A stretch of 64,000 bases of DNA from Nemophila menziesii (GCA_029959085.1 JARWIR010000005.1:2544501-2608500), one strand, 5' to 3'; shown: positions 1 through 12,515, counted from the stretch's first letter. Translations and numbers: made by a program. Notes: a model not told the origin generated them from the sequence alone.

Positions 1-480
1 AGACTATGTTCACTAAATAATTATTATACTTTTAATTGAATATTTTAGATGATGATGTAAGGTTTTGTTATGGGCAAAAGGTGATGTAACAATAATAACT
101 TTCGAGAAGATTTAAATGTAATAAGTTAAAAAAAGATTGCGTATATAAAATTGTCACGATATGTTTTATTTCTCGGGTTAATGCAATGTATGTAACCGTT
201 TTATAGAAGATTTTATATTGTGATAAGTAAGTTTAAAAAAGATTGTGTATATGAATGGTGATACATGTAAAAACAATTGAAATTTTTTGTTTTATTATAA
301 TCGGTAGATTATGAGACTTGACATGATTTAATTAAAAGTAAAATTGCAGTTATAGCTTGGAACTCACTGGGTTTTAATGCAGGTACACCTACTGGAGTTG
401 GGCTGGTGCGAGGTGCTAGATGAGCTGATGGAGGGAATGCAACGCCTACTGTCTCATGGTGGGAGGCTGATACTGCTGGA

Positions 481-1563
481 ATGCGGGATGTGAGGGAGGC
501 GGATCCTGCTGCTGGAAGAAGGAACTGTGATACTGCTGTGGTGATGAACGCGGGCCAGGCTGGTCGAGCTGAAAGAGCGGACGTGGATAAAACTGATGGA
601 ATGATGTTGCGCGATAGGCTGTTGCTGTCAACACTGAATTCAACATGGCTGCAAAACCGCTTCAGGCGCGAGAGTGTGCTTAGTTTTTCTGCTGCTGCTG
701 GTTCGGGGATACATGATTCTGCAATAGTAAATGTTTCGGCTATAAAGGAATGGATGGCGGCACATCTCCAATCCAAGGTTCGTTTTGAAGGGCTAGATTG
801 GCCTTATATATTCGTTGCCACTCGTTGGGTTATATGGATCAAACAAAACTACATTGTATTTAATGAGGAGTCAAAAGTGACCCATAGTCTAGAGCTTAAG
901 AACGAGATTGTTTCTCTTGCTAGTAATTTTATACTAGCTTGGGGAAAGAGTGTTGATAAGGGGATAGTTAAAATGGCTAAGAATGTTATGGTCAAGTGGA
1001 CAAAACCTAGTGTGGGACTTAAATTGAATATAGATGGTTGCTTCACCGTCGCAAAAGACCTAGTAGGTATAGGAGGACTGGTGAGGGATAAATTTTGTAC
1101 GTATATTTCTGTTTTTTCAGGTACCTGCCTCGTTGTTTCTCCCTTTCTTTCGGAATTACTTGCTCTACATTTTGGTCTACGATGGGTTGTTAGTAATGGG
1201 TATATTGAGATAATTATTTAAACAGATTCGGAGGAGCTCTACGCGCTAGTGAAGGGCGGTGGGAGCTCTACTCACTATGAGATGGACTCGAGGAAGTTCC
1301 ACGCGCCAGTGAAGCGCGGTGGGAACTTAAGTAGTTGCTATGTTTCAATAATCAAGGACTGTGGCGCAATACTGGAAAAGTGTTCTAAGTTCGAATTAAG
1401 ACATATTTCGAGAAGCTAATCATTGTGCATATAAGTTAGCAAAAGAAGGGGTCTTGTTCAATATGCAACCTATGACTCTTACTGACCCACCAGAGTATCT
1501 TCGGAACCTCATTACAAGAGACAGAAGCGGATGTGCAACACCTAGAGTTGTACTAAATAGTTA
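481..1563 (+). pseudogene. LINE-type RNase H-like domain relic
   Basis: An open frame runs from 481 to 1221 and ends in a TAA. The same frame continues past the stop, and after a frame change it runs on to 1563. Visible pieces match the RNase H-like (RVT_3) tail of plant non-LTR retrotransposons: a WVIWIKQNYIVFNEE stretch, then VKWTKPSVGLKLNIDGC with the first acidic residue, SELLALHFGL with the glutamate, TDSEEL just after the stop, and finally ANHCAYKLAKEG, which is typical of the family's end. There is no reverse transcriptase upstream in the window. A roughly 65-bp imperfect tandem duplication (about 1230-1330) lies inside the domain. The stop and frame change make it a dead copy. Confidence 0.7.
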
Positions 1564-2072
1564 ATAAGAATTCGTGTTTTTAGTTGTAATGTTTTATTCA
1601 TAACGGTTTTATAGTCTCTCATGTATGAAAAGAAAAAGTAAATCATTGATTGAATTAAAAAAATATATTAAAAAAATTATTCAAATCCATGTCACCGATA
1701 ATAGAATTTAGGTGGTTTATGTCATTACTTTTTAATAAATAAATTAATAATTTATTTCTACTCAAATCACATTACGTCATGTCATGAATAATATATTGAG
1801 TGTCAGAGTCTTGGTCATCCAATCTAGTGGTACATGTTCAAACCAAGTCAATAACTTTGAGTCCAAAGTGGCTCTTTTATGTAATAAAAAAATATTGAAT
1901 GATATAAATTCAAATAATATATATTATAATTTTTTAAATTATATAATTCTTCATAATAACTAACATATAGTATTTTCTTTTTAAGAGAAATGTGACTTCT
2001 ACAATATAGTATTTGCTGGAAATGGTGATGTATGTAATAACTTTTAAGGATTTGATATAGTATTAACTTATT
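1564..2072. other. AT-rich intergenic DNA, no gene seen
   Basis: AT-rich sequence with homopolymer runs. I see no coding frame, RNA gene or clear repeat. Confidence 0.6.
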
Positions 2073-2333
2073 TTTTTGTATATTTTTGTTCGTTCATTTT
2101 TCTTAGTGTAAAGGATAAAAGAAGCATTTATTATTTTTTATTTTTTACATAAATACCTCTAATTAATATACATGAGTATATTTATTATAATAATTTTTAT
2201 ACTATTTAATTAAGAATATTATTAAAAAACATAGAGAAAAAATGTATTGACATTCAAAAAAAGACAAACAATATTGGATACACTTTATTTTAGAAAGTTA
2301 CACAAATAAAATTGAACGAAGAAAGTAGAATTA
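2073..2333. mobile_element. Stowaway/mariner-like MITE, copy 1
   Basis: About 260 bp, non-coding. The right half shares a long stretch, including GACAAACAATATTGGATACA and then TTTTAGAAAGTTA, with the sequence at about 20060-20177. The right end reads AACGAAGAAAGTA, the reverse complement of a TACTTTCTTCGTT-type terminus. The left end is more decayed, so the left boundary is approximate. Confidence 0.5.
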
Positions 2334-3169
2334 CAACAAATTATATATATATATATATGAGAAGCAATTGTCATTAACAAGTTTATAGTTATAAAATTGA
2401 AGTTATCTAACAGTTGCCTTTGTATGAATTGTTCAAATGATTTTATATATGACTAACTCTTATTCAAAAATTTAAAGTAATTTAAGAATAAATTATGCTG
2501 AATTAGTGTCCTTGCCATAAACATATTATTATAATATTAGTACTCAAATTGTACTTGCAAAGTGCAAATTTATTTTGTAGAATCATTTCCCCTAATTAAA
2601 CCGGACTTATTTTATGGCAGTGGAGATGGGAAAATGTCAAAAGATGGACTTTAAATGCACCTTAAATGTATAGGGATCTTAAATTCTACAAGTATTCATG
2701 ATGTCATAAATTTGTTTGCACAATTTTCTTAGGAGAAAAGTTTTTTGTAAAGATGTTTGACCTTATTTTTAATTAGAGGGGAAGTCATTTTTTCCTTATA
2801 ATTACTTCTATTAGAAATTAATTTTGATTCACATAAAATAAAAATAAAAGAATTTCGACCTAATAAGTCATGGAGGTAAATTTAACGTCAATAAAGGAAG
2901 GAATTGAAAAAAAAAAACCGTTATTATAAAAAATCACAAACTAAATTACGTGTGACCAAATACTATAACAGTTTAAAATAAAAAATTACATAAAGATAAA
3001 AAAGTAAATGAAAGAATAATCAATGAGTACATGTTCATAAATGATCGAACAACAGCACGATTACTATTATCCACCAATCATCGGGTATAGCAGGTGCACG
3101 ACCTCCAACACCACTGCCGAAGATGGGCTCAGAGAGTTTTTGAGTCTTTTAACAGAGAAATTTTTAATC
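2334..3169. other. AT-rich intergenic DNA, no gene seen
   Basis: Contains a short (TA)n run near 2342-2358 and poly-A stretches. A short frame at 3041-3232 has no recognisable domain, and its end lies in the repeat described in the next entry. Confidence 0.5.
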
Positions 3170-3335
3170 ATAGAAAAAGTCTCTGAGCAAGCACAAATAA
3201 TCGCTGAGTTGGCTAAAAAAGTCTCTGAGTAAGATAAAAAATTGCTAAGACAGCTAAAAAAGTCTCTAAGCAGATTTAAAAAAACTCTGCCCGTATTCTT
3301 AGATTTTCTAAACCGTGTCAAAAAGTCTCTAAACA
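3170..3335. repeat. Degenerate short repeat AAAAAGTCTCTRAG
   Basis: Four to five irregularly spaced copies of AAAAAGTCTCTRAG or close variants (near 3174, 3218, 3258, 3320). The spacing keeps part of the run open as lysine/serine/leucine-rich peptides on the + strand, but stops interrupt it and no family is recognised. Confidence 0.5.
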
Positions 3336-3819
3336 TGAGTTTTTTACGAAGCATTATTTGAATAGGCATCCTTAGTTTTTAAATGTTAATGAAATTAAAA
3401 AAATAGACAAATCTGAAATAGTTGCACTAGAGTTTTAACATTACAAAAAAAAAATTAAAAAATTACAACTGATTAAATCTAAAGTTACGGAAGGAAAAAA
3501 GCAAAAATCCTAGACGATGTCTCATTTTTTACCTAACCCTAAACCATCATAGCTGCTTTGAGCCATGGCCACACTCAATCGAAGCAAGAAACTGAACTCG
3601 TTTAATCAACCCGACCCTTAACTCGCTGAGTAGCCACTCAACTCCGCTTTCTTACCTTCACCTAAAAAGTCATTGGATCTCGTATGAGTTTCACCATGGA
3701 AAGTTGCCTGAGCTTTACATATCCACTGCAACCAATGCAATACAACCACCAGGCTGAACCCCTTGCGCCACCATCGATGGCGGACCTAGGAGATTGTCCG
3801 AGGTAGACTAATTTTAACC

Positions 3820-4195
3820 TAGAACCTATGTTGTAGAAATCGCTGTCTAGGCGCCTAAAAGTCATCTCTGCCCTTAACCTCCTACGCCTAGTAAAAATGT
3901 TAGGCGTTTTTGCCTAAAGACTTAGTCGCCGTGGAAGAGGCGTCTAACTCACCTAGGTGTCAAAAATTGCCGCCTAGGCCCTCATTTTAATTTTTTTACT
4001 TCTGATAACTTTTTAACTGATATTATAACTCAAACTTTAGTTTTAATATAGTTATTATAGGGTTATTAGATGTTTTTTTTTCTTATAGTTAAAATTGTTA
4101 TAACTGCTGCATATATATTACTAGAAATACAAAATTACAAAGTGGGATTTAAAACAGCCTAGGCCGAAGTCTAAAACATAGCCTAGAATTATGAA
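3820..4195. repeat. CCTAGGCG-rich palindromic segment
   Basis: Many copies of the palindromic cores CCTAGG and TAGGCG lie close together (for example TCTAGGCGCC, CGCCTAGGCC, CAGCCTAGGCC). Dense short palindromes of this kind suggest the end region of a degraded DNA transposon, but no terminal repeats could be paired. Confidence 0.35.
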
Positions 4196-4201
4196 AAAAA
4201 T

Positions 4202-6204
4202 TAGGGGTGCACACGGGTCGGGTAACCGACCCGTAGACCCTTAGTCACGAACCAACCCGCACCTGCGGGTTCAAGGTTCTCAAAACCGAGAACCAAACCA
4301 TCAAAGTTAAATGGTTTCGGGTTTGGTTCGTGCGGGTTGGTTCGGTTTTGGGTTGGTTTCGGGTTTACTTTGCCTATTTATTTTGAAGTCCCTGAAAATT
4401 TAAATAATACATTTCAAACCACAAATTTACCAATTACTACTTTTAGCAAGCAATAGAAACTCAAAGTAACTTAAGTAACTAAATTACATAAGCTGTTACA
4501 TCTTTGATCAACAAAAACCATTGAGTTATAACTTAATTAATCAATTACAAACCAAATTTAACTGAATTACATAAGCTATTACATCCAAAACCAGAAAGTT
4601 AATCCAAACATTTCCAAAAACAAACTGCACCCTTGAATGAATCCCCTTTCCAAAAGTTGAGTTCGAAGATACAAACATTCCAAAAACAGAGTTGCAGAAA
4701 ACCTTCCATATTCATCCTCCGTCCTGTTTCATAAGAGTTGTTCAAGGCCTCCCTTATTTAGTTCCAAATTTGAGTGTTAAAGGAAGCAAAATATTCATAT
4801 CCTTATCCTCATAATGTTATGTAATCATTGGATATCCATTAGTGCATCAGATTTGGTTTTAAATCATCACATGCGCTTTAAAAATTCAAGGGACAAGGGA
4901 CATTTATAACTCGCAATAAGGTTCATTTATAACTCGCAATAGTAGTTCAATTACTATTGAGGTTGAGCCTCAGAATTTGCAATTTATTTCATCACAGGCC
5001 CTATATAAACCTTAGGGATAAGGGACTTGGTGAGTTTTACAAAAAAACCTGCAATTTTTTCAAATACAAGTGCATGACAAATGAATGCTATCTCTAATGA
5101 CTTCCTCAACTGAAGTATACATAAAAATAAACATGTACACATCATAATCCATATATATTGCATCATAGGAAGCTCATGAGTTGCATTTCTTAAGTCTTAA
5201 TGCACAAGTATAATGAGATGCAAGTTTAAAGTGTATGAAACTGAAGTATAACTCACATTAGGTTATGCGCTAATTCATTGAATCGGTTTAAAGAAGTAGA
5301 GGTGCGAGTGTTAGGAGGAGTGTCAGAAGAGTTACCAACAGGTGTTTGATCAACACCTTGAGTGGATTGTGGTATAGTAAAATCAATGATGGATTCAGAA
5401 TCATCCTTCATATTCATTAATCTGCAAAACCAAAACCATATCGAAAAATTAATTAGTAAAAATCAAAAACTGAAAAACTATGAAATCTATTTTCGAAAAT
5501 CATTTACAATATATTAGAACTTTAAATTGATTACAAGATTTGAGTAAAAGAAGAATGGAAGAAGAGATATAAGCTTCATACCTTAGAAAATGGGTTCTGA
5601 AAAACTCGAACCCTAACTCGCCCTTTTATACAAATCCAAAAAACCCAAATACTCAATCATCATTAACCATGACAGAACAAGTATTAACCATGGCTTAATC
5701 GATTAACCATGGTAAGCTCATAAATCGGAGGCTACGAACAATAAATGCGGACCTCAAAGGTTGGTGTAAACGATCTAAATAATTAATGCGGAGTACAAAA
5801 GATGCCATGGAGTGATGGAGAGATGGTGATGGATGAGGGTGAAGGGATGGTTTCAGATTCGTAGCCATGAGAGAGGAGGGAAGGCTAGGGTTTTTTAGCC
5901 CTTTTTCGTGTATGAGAGACGAGAGAGAAGTGGCGTGAAGGATACAAGTGAAATGGGGTGGATTTTTGTTGACCACCCCATATATACGGTCAATTATTAA
6001 AAAAAAAAAAGTTGGGCTAAAACTGCGGGTTGGGTTGGTTATCCACGGTTTTGGCTTTTCCAAAACCGACAACCAACCCATATCCACCAAATTAAAAAGT
6101 TTGGGCCCATAGCAAACCATGGACTCTGGGGATCGGTTTTTTCGGGTTGGGTTGGGTCGGATTTTGCCGGTTTTGCGGGTCCGTGGTTTCCCTTGTGCAG
6201 CCCT
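4202..6204. mobile_element. hAT transposon, internally deleted
   Basis: The left end starts TAGGGGTGCACACGGG; the right end reads CCCTTGTGCAGCCCT, its imperfect inverse. Just inside both ends are GGTTCGGTTTTGGGTTGG-type GC-rich repeats, as in plant hAT elements with TAGGGGTG termini. An 8-bp direct repeat AAAAAAAT flanks it (4194-4201 and 6205-6212), although an A-run makes that duplication less certain. At about 2 kb it is too short for a full transposase. The only recognisable coding piece is a transposase N-terminal remnant on the - strand, listed separately. Confidence 0.75.
5253..5417 (-). pseudogene. hAT transposase N-terminal remnant
   Basis: A 54-codon frame on the - strand starts after a TTTGCAG acceptor-like sequence and runs to a TGA. 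It is acidic and Ser/Thr/Pro/Gln-rich (MNMKDDSES, then IPQSTQGVDQTPVGNSSDTP), like the disordered start of BED-finger hAT transposases of the RICESLEEPER type. No BED finger, RNase H fold or dimerisation domain follows, so the body of the gene is deleted. The call rests on composition and on its position inside a hAT element. Confidence 0.45.
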
Positions 6205-6236
6205 AAAAAAATAGGTTCCACCAAGACTTGAACTTA

Positions 6237-6469
6237 GGTGTCGTTTGATTTTTTAAGTGATAAGACTGAATGCTGAATAAACAGCTGAATAGAACTTATT
6301 TTGTTAAGAGGCAGTGTCTGAATGATTCAAACTTTGTTTCAAATCTTAATGAAACAGACCAATTAAGGGCTATCCACATATGAATTAGTCATGAAAAATA
6401 AGCCGTCTTATTAATCCAGTGTCTTAATGAACTAGATTAAGATCTCATTAAGTGCAAACAAATACCCCC
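6237..6469. mobile_element. Tourist-like MITE with TTA target duplication
   Basis: A 233-bp non-coding element between two TTA trinucleotides (6234-6236 and 6470-6472). The left end reads GGTGTCGTTTGA and the right end CAAACAAATACCCCC, which are imperfect inverted repeats of the PIF/Harbinger (Tourist) kind. Confidence 0.6.
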
Positions 6470-7429
6470 TTAGGCTATCAACCAACTTGCACTAAATACT
6501 TACCATTGGACCTATAAAACAATTTGTTTATTTTGAAGACTAGATATAACTTAATACTCAAAGGGGCTAAATATTTTTCTAAAAAAATTACACATATATT
6601 CTAAAAAATCTTAAAATCTGGATGGATTTGAATCCACTGAGACTCTCCATAAGTCCGTCACTGGCCACCATTCTCCACCCATGCGAAACACCATCACACT
6701 AATTTTCTGAAAATGCCCCCACATCTCCCCTTTAGCCATAACCCTTTCCGAAAAATGGGTGTCGGTGCTTTGAAGATTGCAGCGGCGAAACAACAATGTG
6801 GTGGCGTTTCGCATAGGCTAAACATAGTGGCGCAAGGGGTCTAGCCTGGTGGTATATATATATATATATATTATATAATTGACCTCGCATAAGAACATAA
6901 TAAGGTGTTGGAGTTATTGGGTCATTACCGAAGGTATCTAAGTCCTGTTAAGTAAAAATCTCCTAAAAATGTTTTGAAAACCAAAAAATAATTTCAACCT
7001 TCAGACTTAAGTTAATATAAAAAAACTCATTTAAACTATTATTCTTTTATGGGTTTTTCCTACCATAATTTTACCCTCAACTCATCCCAAACTCTACCAC
7101 TTTATTACATAGCTCGAATGATATTATAGTGGTTATAAAGATGACACAAGTCATGAGGTAAGGTCAAGATGAAGGTTGGGATTTATGGGATTGGTTTGAG
7201 AAAAATAAGTTGGGTTGCTACGGTTGATTTTTTTAACACCCCTTTCATTTTAGAAACGAGTAGATTAAGATCTTATTATAATCATCATAATTTGTAGAAA
7301 AAACATCCTTTTAGAAGGTGACAAGTTGCACAATAGATCGACTGGGAAGGGTGGGAGGTTTTGGGGAAAAAGAAACAAAAAATAAACCAACTTTTGGATT
7401 TAAATATTTCAACCATCGAGCGACTAATA
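6470..7429. other. Intergenic DNA, no gene seen
   Basis: Holds a (TA)n run near 6852-6871 and AT-rich sequence. A 67-codon frame at 6611-6814 on the - strand matches nothing I know. Confidence 0.5.
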
Positions 7430-7862
7430 AGTGGTCGCTAAAGGATTAAGTAATTGATCTGTAAAGTATAGTACTATAATTGGACGGACAAATTTGGTCC
7501 ACCAAAAATATATGATGGGTAATTTACTGACAACTTAAGTGTGAAAACGTAAGTGATTGATAGAAGTTAAGATTTCTAGCCATCATTAGCTGGTCGCGAA
7601 TATTTAAGTAATCAGTTACTAAAAATCATTATTAAAATTGGATGGGCTAATTTAAACCGTCAAAATTTAGGTTACAAATGGTCGGTAAAAGTTTTGACCA
7701 CTAGTGACCAACTATGTGGTCGTTAGGGCTAACATATCCTTGGTCGGTAAAAAAGTTAACAGTTTTTATTTTTTTTACCCAAATTTTAGCGGCCATGTGT
7801 GGTCGTTAATGGTTATGTTTCTAGCCGCCGCTAAAAATATGGTCGCCACAATAGTAATAGTG
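7430..7862. mobile_element. CACTA-like transposon end
   Basis: The segment ends GTAATAGTG (7854-7862), the inverse of a CACTATTAC terminus. Upstream are repeated subterminal motifs such as TGGTCG, GGTCGCTAA, GGTCGCCAC and AGCGGCC in both orientations, as in En/Spm (CACTA) elements. I could not find the partner terminus, so this is an end fragment whose left boundary is uncertain. Confidence 0.5.
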
Positions 7863-8601
7863 TATCTTGCCGACTTTTTTTTAACATGTATTATCTTGCC
7901 GACTTTTTTTTAATCCTTGACGTATTAGATATAATTTGATAGCAGAACTATTGAAAAACTTTCCCTCATAGCGTTTTTATTTCTTTCCATAGTGAAGTCC
8001 TTGCTCTCGTAAGAGTATCGATGAATTGTAAACCCTGTTTTGCACTAGTTTTTTCAAATTATTAATATAAAGTATTTTAAACAATCAATCATGAAAACTC
8101 TAACCATTAAATTAACTATCATCTTCTAACTATATTTCCCCCTTAAAAGAAACAATGATGAACCAAACAAAATAATTTAGTATGCAGTCTAATCATATAA
8201 TTTCAGTTTAGATCCTTCCTAAGTTCAATGTCTTGTCAAACAAGACATTACTATACTCTTTAGATTCCCTCTATAATCACCATTCACCATAATATCATCA
8301 TATTCCCACACCAATTATACCACTTATAACATGTTAATGATAATAACAAACAACATAAAAAAGTGTCATAATTTGCAAAGTGGTCCTTTGCTTAACCATA
8401 ATTTACAAACATACTACCCCACTCTCAAAAAGACAACGTCACCATACAATGTATCAATAAAACTTAATTATAATATTATAAACATTATTCTCAAGCAATA
8501 ATATTCAAACAAATACATAATACATCACACTTTTACAGTTTTACCACCATATAAATATTACAAATTCTTCAAATCACTCGTAAATTCATCAAATTTCCTT
8601 T
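7863..8601. other. 3' flank of the RING gene
   Basis: AT-rich sequence without a coding frame. The part next to 8602 should hold the 3' untranslated region of the - strand RING gene. I see no clear poly(A) signal cluster that would fix the end. Confidence 0.4.
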
Positions 8602-9306
8602 TCAAGCAATGATTTCTCGAACCAACCAATCCAAACTTGGATAAGCAAAGTATAAAAGAAGAAAAGAAGGTAAAGCAAAGAGTAAAGTAATGACTATATA
8701 CAAAGCTAATACAACTGCACTTGCAGGTATAGCGTATAATATAATCAATAAAAAGATTATCACCAAAGGAAATTTCGCAGTTAAATGAAAAAAGAATAAA
8801 AACAATCTTTGTATCAAAGATTGTACTCTTTCCACTATATAATCTCGATCATGGATTGTTCTAGAACGTTCTTGAACGTTCAAACTACTCGAGATTTTAT
8901 TACTTGGCCAAGTAATTTGATCATCATTAGATAAAGATGTGTGTGATTTTAATCTATCACCATTCATACTCTCGAGCATCCATAAAAGGAAATAGTTTTT
9001 TCGAGGGAATTTTAGGTTTTGTTTATAGATTACACGAGGAGATAAAAGGTTACACCATGGACATGATATGAAAAGAGGGAGTTGGATTGGTAAAGTTGGA
9101 CATTTTACTACAGCCCATTGGAGGGCTAAAATGCAATTTTTACAAAGTGTGTGACCGCACCATAAAACGTAGGGTATGTTTTCGACTATATTGAAAGATT
9201 CCCAACAAATTGGACATTCTAGTCCTTCTTGATTGGACCCACAATTTGATGATGCCTCGTCATCTGAGCAATTACCGGACCCACATTTTGATGTGGAGTT
9301 CCACAT
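8602..9306 (-). CDS. RING-finger protein with C-terminal membrane segments
   Basis: An uninterrupted 234-aa frame. After an acidic, Ser-rich leader comes a C3HC4-type RING at about residues 30-87: CPIC, then WCGHTLCKNC, and SCPWC closing the second zinc site. Proteins with this finger are usually E3 ubiquitin ligases that bind an E2. The C-terminal third (about 165-230) is very hydrophobic, with two likely membrane spans (FPLVIIFLLIILYAI and VVLALYIVITLLFALPSFLL), so a membrane-anchored ligase facing the cytosol is inferred. The loop between the fourth and later zinc ligands is long, as in a small plant family of such proteins. The ATG at 9304-9306 is the first in frame. Its substrate is unknown. 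Confidence 0.85.
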   Translation of the reverse strand: MWNSTSKCGSGNCSDDEASSNCGSNQEGLECPICWESFNIVENIPYVLWCGHTLCKNCILALQWAVVKCPTLPIQLPLFISCPWCNLLSPRVIYKQNLKFPRKNYFLLWMLESMNGDRLKSHTSLSNDDQITWPSNKISSSLNVQERSRTIHDRDYIVERVQSLIQRLFLFFFHLTAKFPLVIIFLLIILYAIPASAVVLALYIVITLLFALPSFLLLYFAYPSLDWLVREIIA

Positions 9307-9999
9307 TTTGAATCGTGAATGATTATTAAATGAACATTTCGAGAACTCTTTACCTGGAAACTGAAAGGAGTATTAGATTAAAGGACTAATGATGCAATTA
9401 AATCAGGAAAAGCAAGTTCTGTGAAGAAAAACGTGACGAACATTAAATTAAACCTTCTAAAACCACTTAATCATAAGTTTAGACTCTTGAATAGAGATAA
9501 TAATACAGTAAACATTCTAATAAACAACCATATTATCATAAAATCATCGATTGTATGCATTTTGTGCAATTAATCAGCTTCGAGAAAAGTCAAACCACAA
9601 TGGATCTATGATCTATCTTACCTAGTATTTCTAATTAACATTTATTTACCAATATAATGTGGAATTACAACTAGTTAACAGAATTAAGCTTTAAAATTGA
9701 GCAATTATATCATACATAATACAATTATAGCAATAAGGCTGTACAAAATTAGTTTAAATGGAATTAATAAGAAGGATTTATTATAAATAAGCAGAATCAG
9801 AAATTAAACTCTGTAAATTGAATTTAAATAATTTTATAAGAAAATTGTAGTCGATCAGAAGGAAATGAGAAGAGCTTACGAGCAATGAAGAAAGGTGATA
9901 ATGGCTCCGATTGTAATGGTGGTAGATCCGACGGCCACTAAGGTCAATAGATGGCCTTTGGATCAACGGCGAGTCGTGCGGGCAAATGGCACTTTATAC
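9307..9999 (-). promoter_or_regulatory. RING gene leader with 5' UTR intron and TATA box
   Basis: On the - strand TATAAAG lies at about 9999-9993. A consensus donor GTAAGC follows the likely leader exon near 9878. Acceptors ending CTTTCAG or TTTCCAG lie near 9352-9362, about 50 bp before the ATG. Together they suggest a leader exon of roughly 85 bp and a 0.5-kb 5' UTR intron. The TATA box and splice sites are seen; their use is inferred. Confidence 0.45.
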
Positions 10000-10129
10000 C
10001 TTGATGATGACTTATGTCGTCACTTTGCAATTTCCGAAATATTAGGGACCTATTCGGCTTACGAATATAAACGGTTATATGTTTTTTTAATGAGATAAAT
10101 GATTTTTTTTTTGGTCCACAAATGCGAAA

Positions 10130-11760
10130 ATATTATTAGACGAGAAAAGTGAACCCCTATATCCCTCACAAGACCAATTTAGTTTGTGTCTCGCCAAATT
10201 GACCTTGCGATGACATCTACCCTTGAACTAAGTGACTTGTAGTATAGATAAACGATACTTAGAATGTATAGTTTTGCCAACTCCTTTACCTTTTGAATGA
10301 TTGGGCTGCATCTTCTAACTAAATGTTGATAATTGGTTGATTTCTTGAATCAAGTCAAGATTATCAGAATTAACGACCGTACTTTTTTCAAGATATTGCT
10401 CGAAAAACTTTGTTGTCTATTACCTTACAAGTGCTTCCTCTTCCAGTGCTGAATTGCATTCTGTTGCTCCATTGTGAGATATTTCCTCTGTTAGTGTATC
10501 GTGGAGATCCACAATACCCATACACGTGTGTTCCAATTGCGCTTGAAAGAGACGTCGCACATAAACGATATAACCTTCCTTTGACTCAATATTGTTATAT
10601 CCCTACTCAGTTGTGGACCGTGGTAGAATCCGACAATCACTGATCACCGGATCACTCATTCATTAATCTTTGTATCATATGTATTGTAACATCTGCAACC
10701 CGTTATCATGTCTCATACTAAGATGCCATCTTTACTTTCCAAATACTCTATAACATTAGTAACGCATATGACATATTACCCTTTTACCCAATCTTTTATC
10801 TCGTATGTTGTAATTGAATTGATCATTCATTCCCAATAGTTTTGGTAGCTTGCATATCAATTCGAACATGGAAACTCGATCCTGCCCATATCTGAAAATT
10901 ATGAGGGCAGTATATGAATAAATGTTCAACCAACTTTGTTGAATTATTGCATCAATAACACTTGTCATCCTTTCTGTGTTTGGGCATTTTTAGATTGATA
11001 GCTATAGGAATTGTATTCATGCAACATTTCCAACCAAATATTTTAACCTTTGTAGCAACACTAATGTTCAATATGATCTTCCATAACTAGGATAGAAATT
11101 CTCGAATGTGTTAATGATTGTGCTAACTTTTTGAACTCTGTGCTGGTCATCGTAAAGTATCCTGACTCCGTAGTGTATTTCCCTAACCTTGTGTAGGGCC
11201 AAATGAATTTGTCTGGATTATCTTGTTAAAGTACCTTAATTTTCAGTATAGTGCTCACCACCGATTTAGGAAAAAAATCATTCAATAGACCTGTATCTCT
11301 GGCGTCATTAGTGTTATTAAACAATTGGTATACATGATGTACCAATGCTTGATCTGTTTCCTCTGGATTACACGATGACTCAAACCATTTATAATTCCAA
11401 ATATTTGTATTGTTGCTATTGCCTATCTAGACGATTTTGTGTGTGATGAGTAAATCGCGTCATTCGATAATACTTTCACATGACCATAATTTATTATGTC
11501 GAAACTTGGATTCCATGAATTTTGTCTTAAAACAATATATACATTTGAGTACCTTAGCTGCTAATGAATTAGGTTTTTGCATCATTCTCCACGCCTGCCT
11601 TGCCAGTAACGTGATATTCTTACTCTGAAAATCTCTAAAACCTAAGTCACACATCATTTTGCTAACTAAGATCTTCTCCAATTCTACCTAATAATTCGTA
11701 TCTTTCTTTCTTGAATTCCACCAAAAACGCGTGAAATAAGTTCCTCCGTAATTTCCTGTA
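10130..11760 (-). pseudogene. LINE reverse transcriptase C-terminal relic
   Basis: On the - strand, a broken frame near 11681-11460 reads LGFRDFQSKNITLLARQAW followed by KPNSLAAKVLKCIY, the conserved block after the reverse transcriptase in plant LINEs. Further on (about 11230-11140), KFIWPYTRLGKYTTESGY matches the start of the zf-RVT region. Many stops and frame changes interrupt it. It is a separate, opposite-strand copy from the relic at 481-1563. Confidence 0.65.
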
Positions 11761-11951
11761 ACCTCGTAACAATTTTTTTGAAATAATCTTGTAACCAAAA
11801 GTAACACATATAACCGGACGATAGTCACCAACTAGGGGGACTAATACATTTTTTTATCAAGTTTGGTCCCCCAAAAAAATATATGACAAATTTGCATTAC
11901 ATTCGGGGGGATCAGTGGGGTATGAAGTCCCATTGTCTCTCCTCTCATCCT

Positions 11952-11971
11952 CCCCCCCCCCCCCCCCCCCC
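11952..11971. repeat. Poly-C tract (about 20 C)
   Basis: A homopolymer of about twenty C followed by CT-rich sequence. Its exact length may be unreliable in the assembly. Confidence 0.8.
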
Positions 11972-12402
11972 TCCCTTCTCCCTCTCTCTCCCAATCCTGC
12001 AAATTCTTCTGAAATAGTATTGGGTAGTAACCTGGAGATCAATGTGAAGAAGAAGAAACCGTGTATGAAGAATTCGATATGGGGTGTAGAAAAAAAGAGA
12101 GGATTTTTAATTACATAATGTAATTATGTATTTGAGATTTTTTTTATCTAATTTGTTGGCCTATACTTAAGAATTTGTTAGTTTAGAGAAGTGGAGGATT
12201 GAGATGTCTCTGGGAGCCAAATCATCGGTCAAGAGGTTGTGACTGTTGAGGGATTTGGATTGATAATTATATGAAAAAATCGATTGGAAAATATTTAAAT
12301 TATTGAAATTTAAGAGAAATTTTTTTTAAGCTATCTTGAGATTTCTTTCTAAAAAAGTGTATCGTGCATAATTTATTATGTTATATAATTCTTTTCGATT
12401 TT

Positions 12403-12515
12403 TTTTTTTGTTTGGGTTACAAACGTTAGGAAGGGGATTCGAACCATGGACCTCCCCTTAAATGCTGAAAAAATAGCAAAGTTCGGGCCAGTTGAGCTCA
12501 CCCAACTGGTATATT
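12403..12515 (-). mobile_element. tRNA-derived SINE with target duplication
   Basis: Read on the - strand: an A-box-like TGAGCTCAACTGG, a B-box GGTTCGAATCCCC and an A-rich tail. The flanks carry the direct repeat TTTTCGATTTT (12392-12402 and about 12516-12526), as expected for a retroposed copy. Its internal TTTGCTATTTTTTCAGCA is shared in similar form with the SINE at 18985. Confidence 0.7.

Noticed and set aside
309..776. 155-codon - strand frame at the window start
   Set aside because: It lies opposite the LINE RNase H relic, has no recognisable domain, and is a shadow of that strand.
5695..6120. 141-codon - strand frame in the hAT element
   Set aside because: It runs through the GC-rich subterminal repeats and a Ser/His/Pro-biased stretch; no transposase domain.
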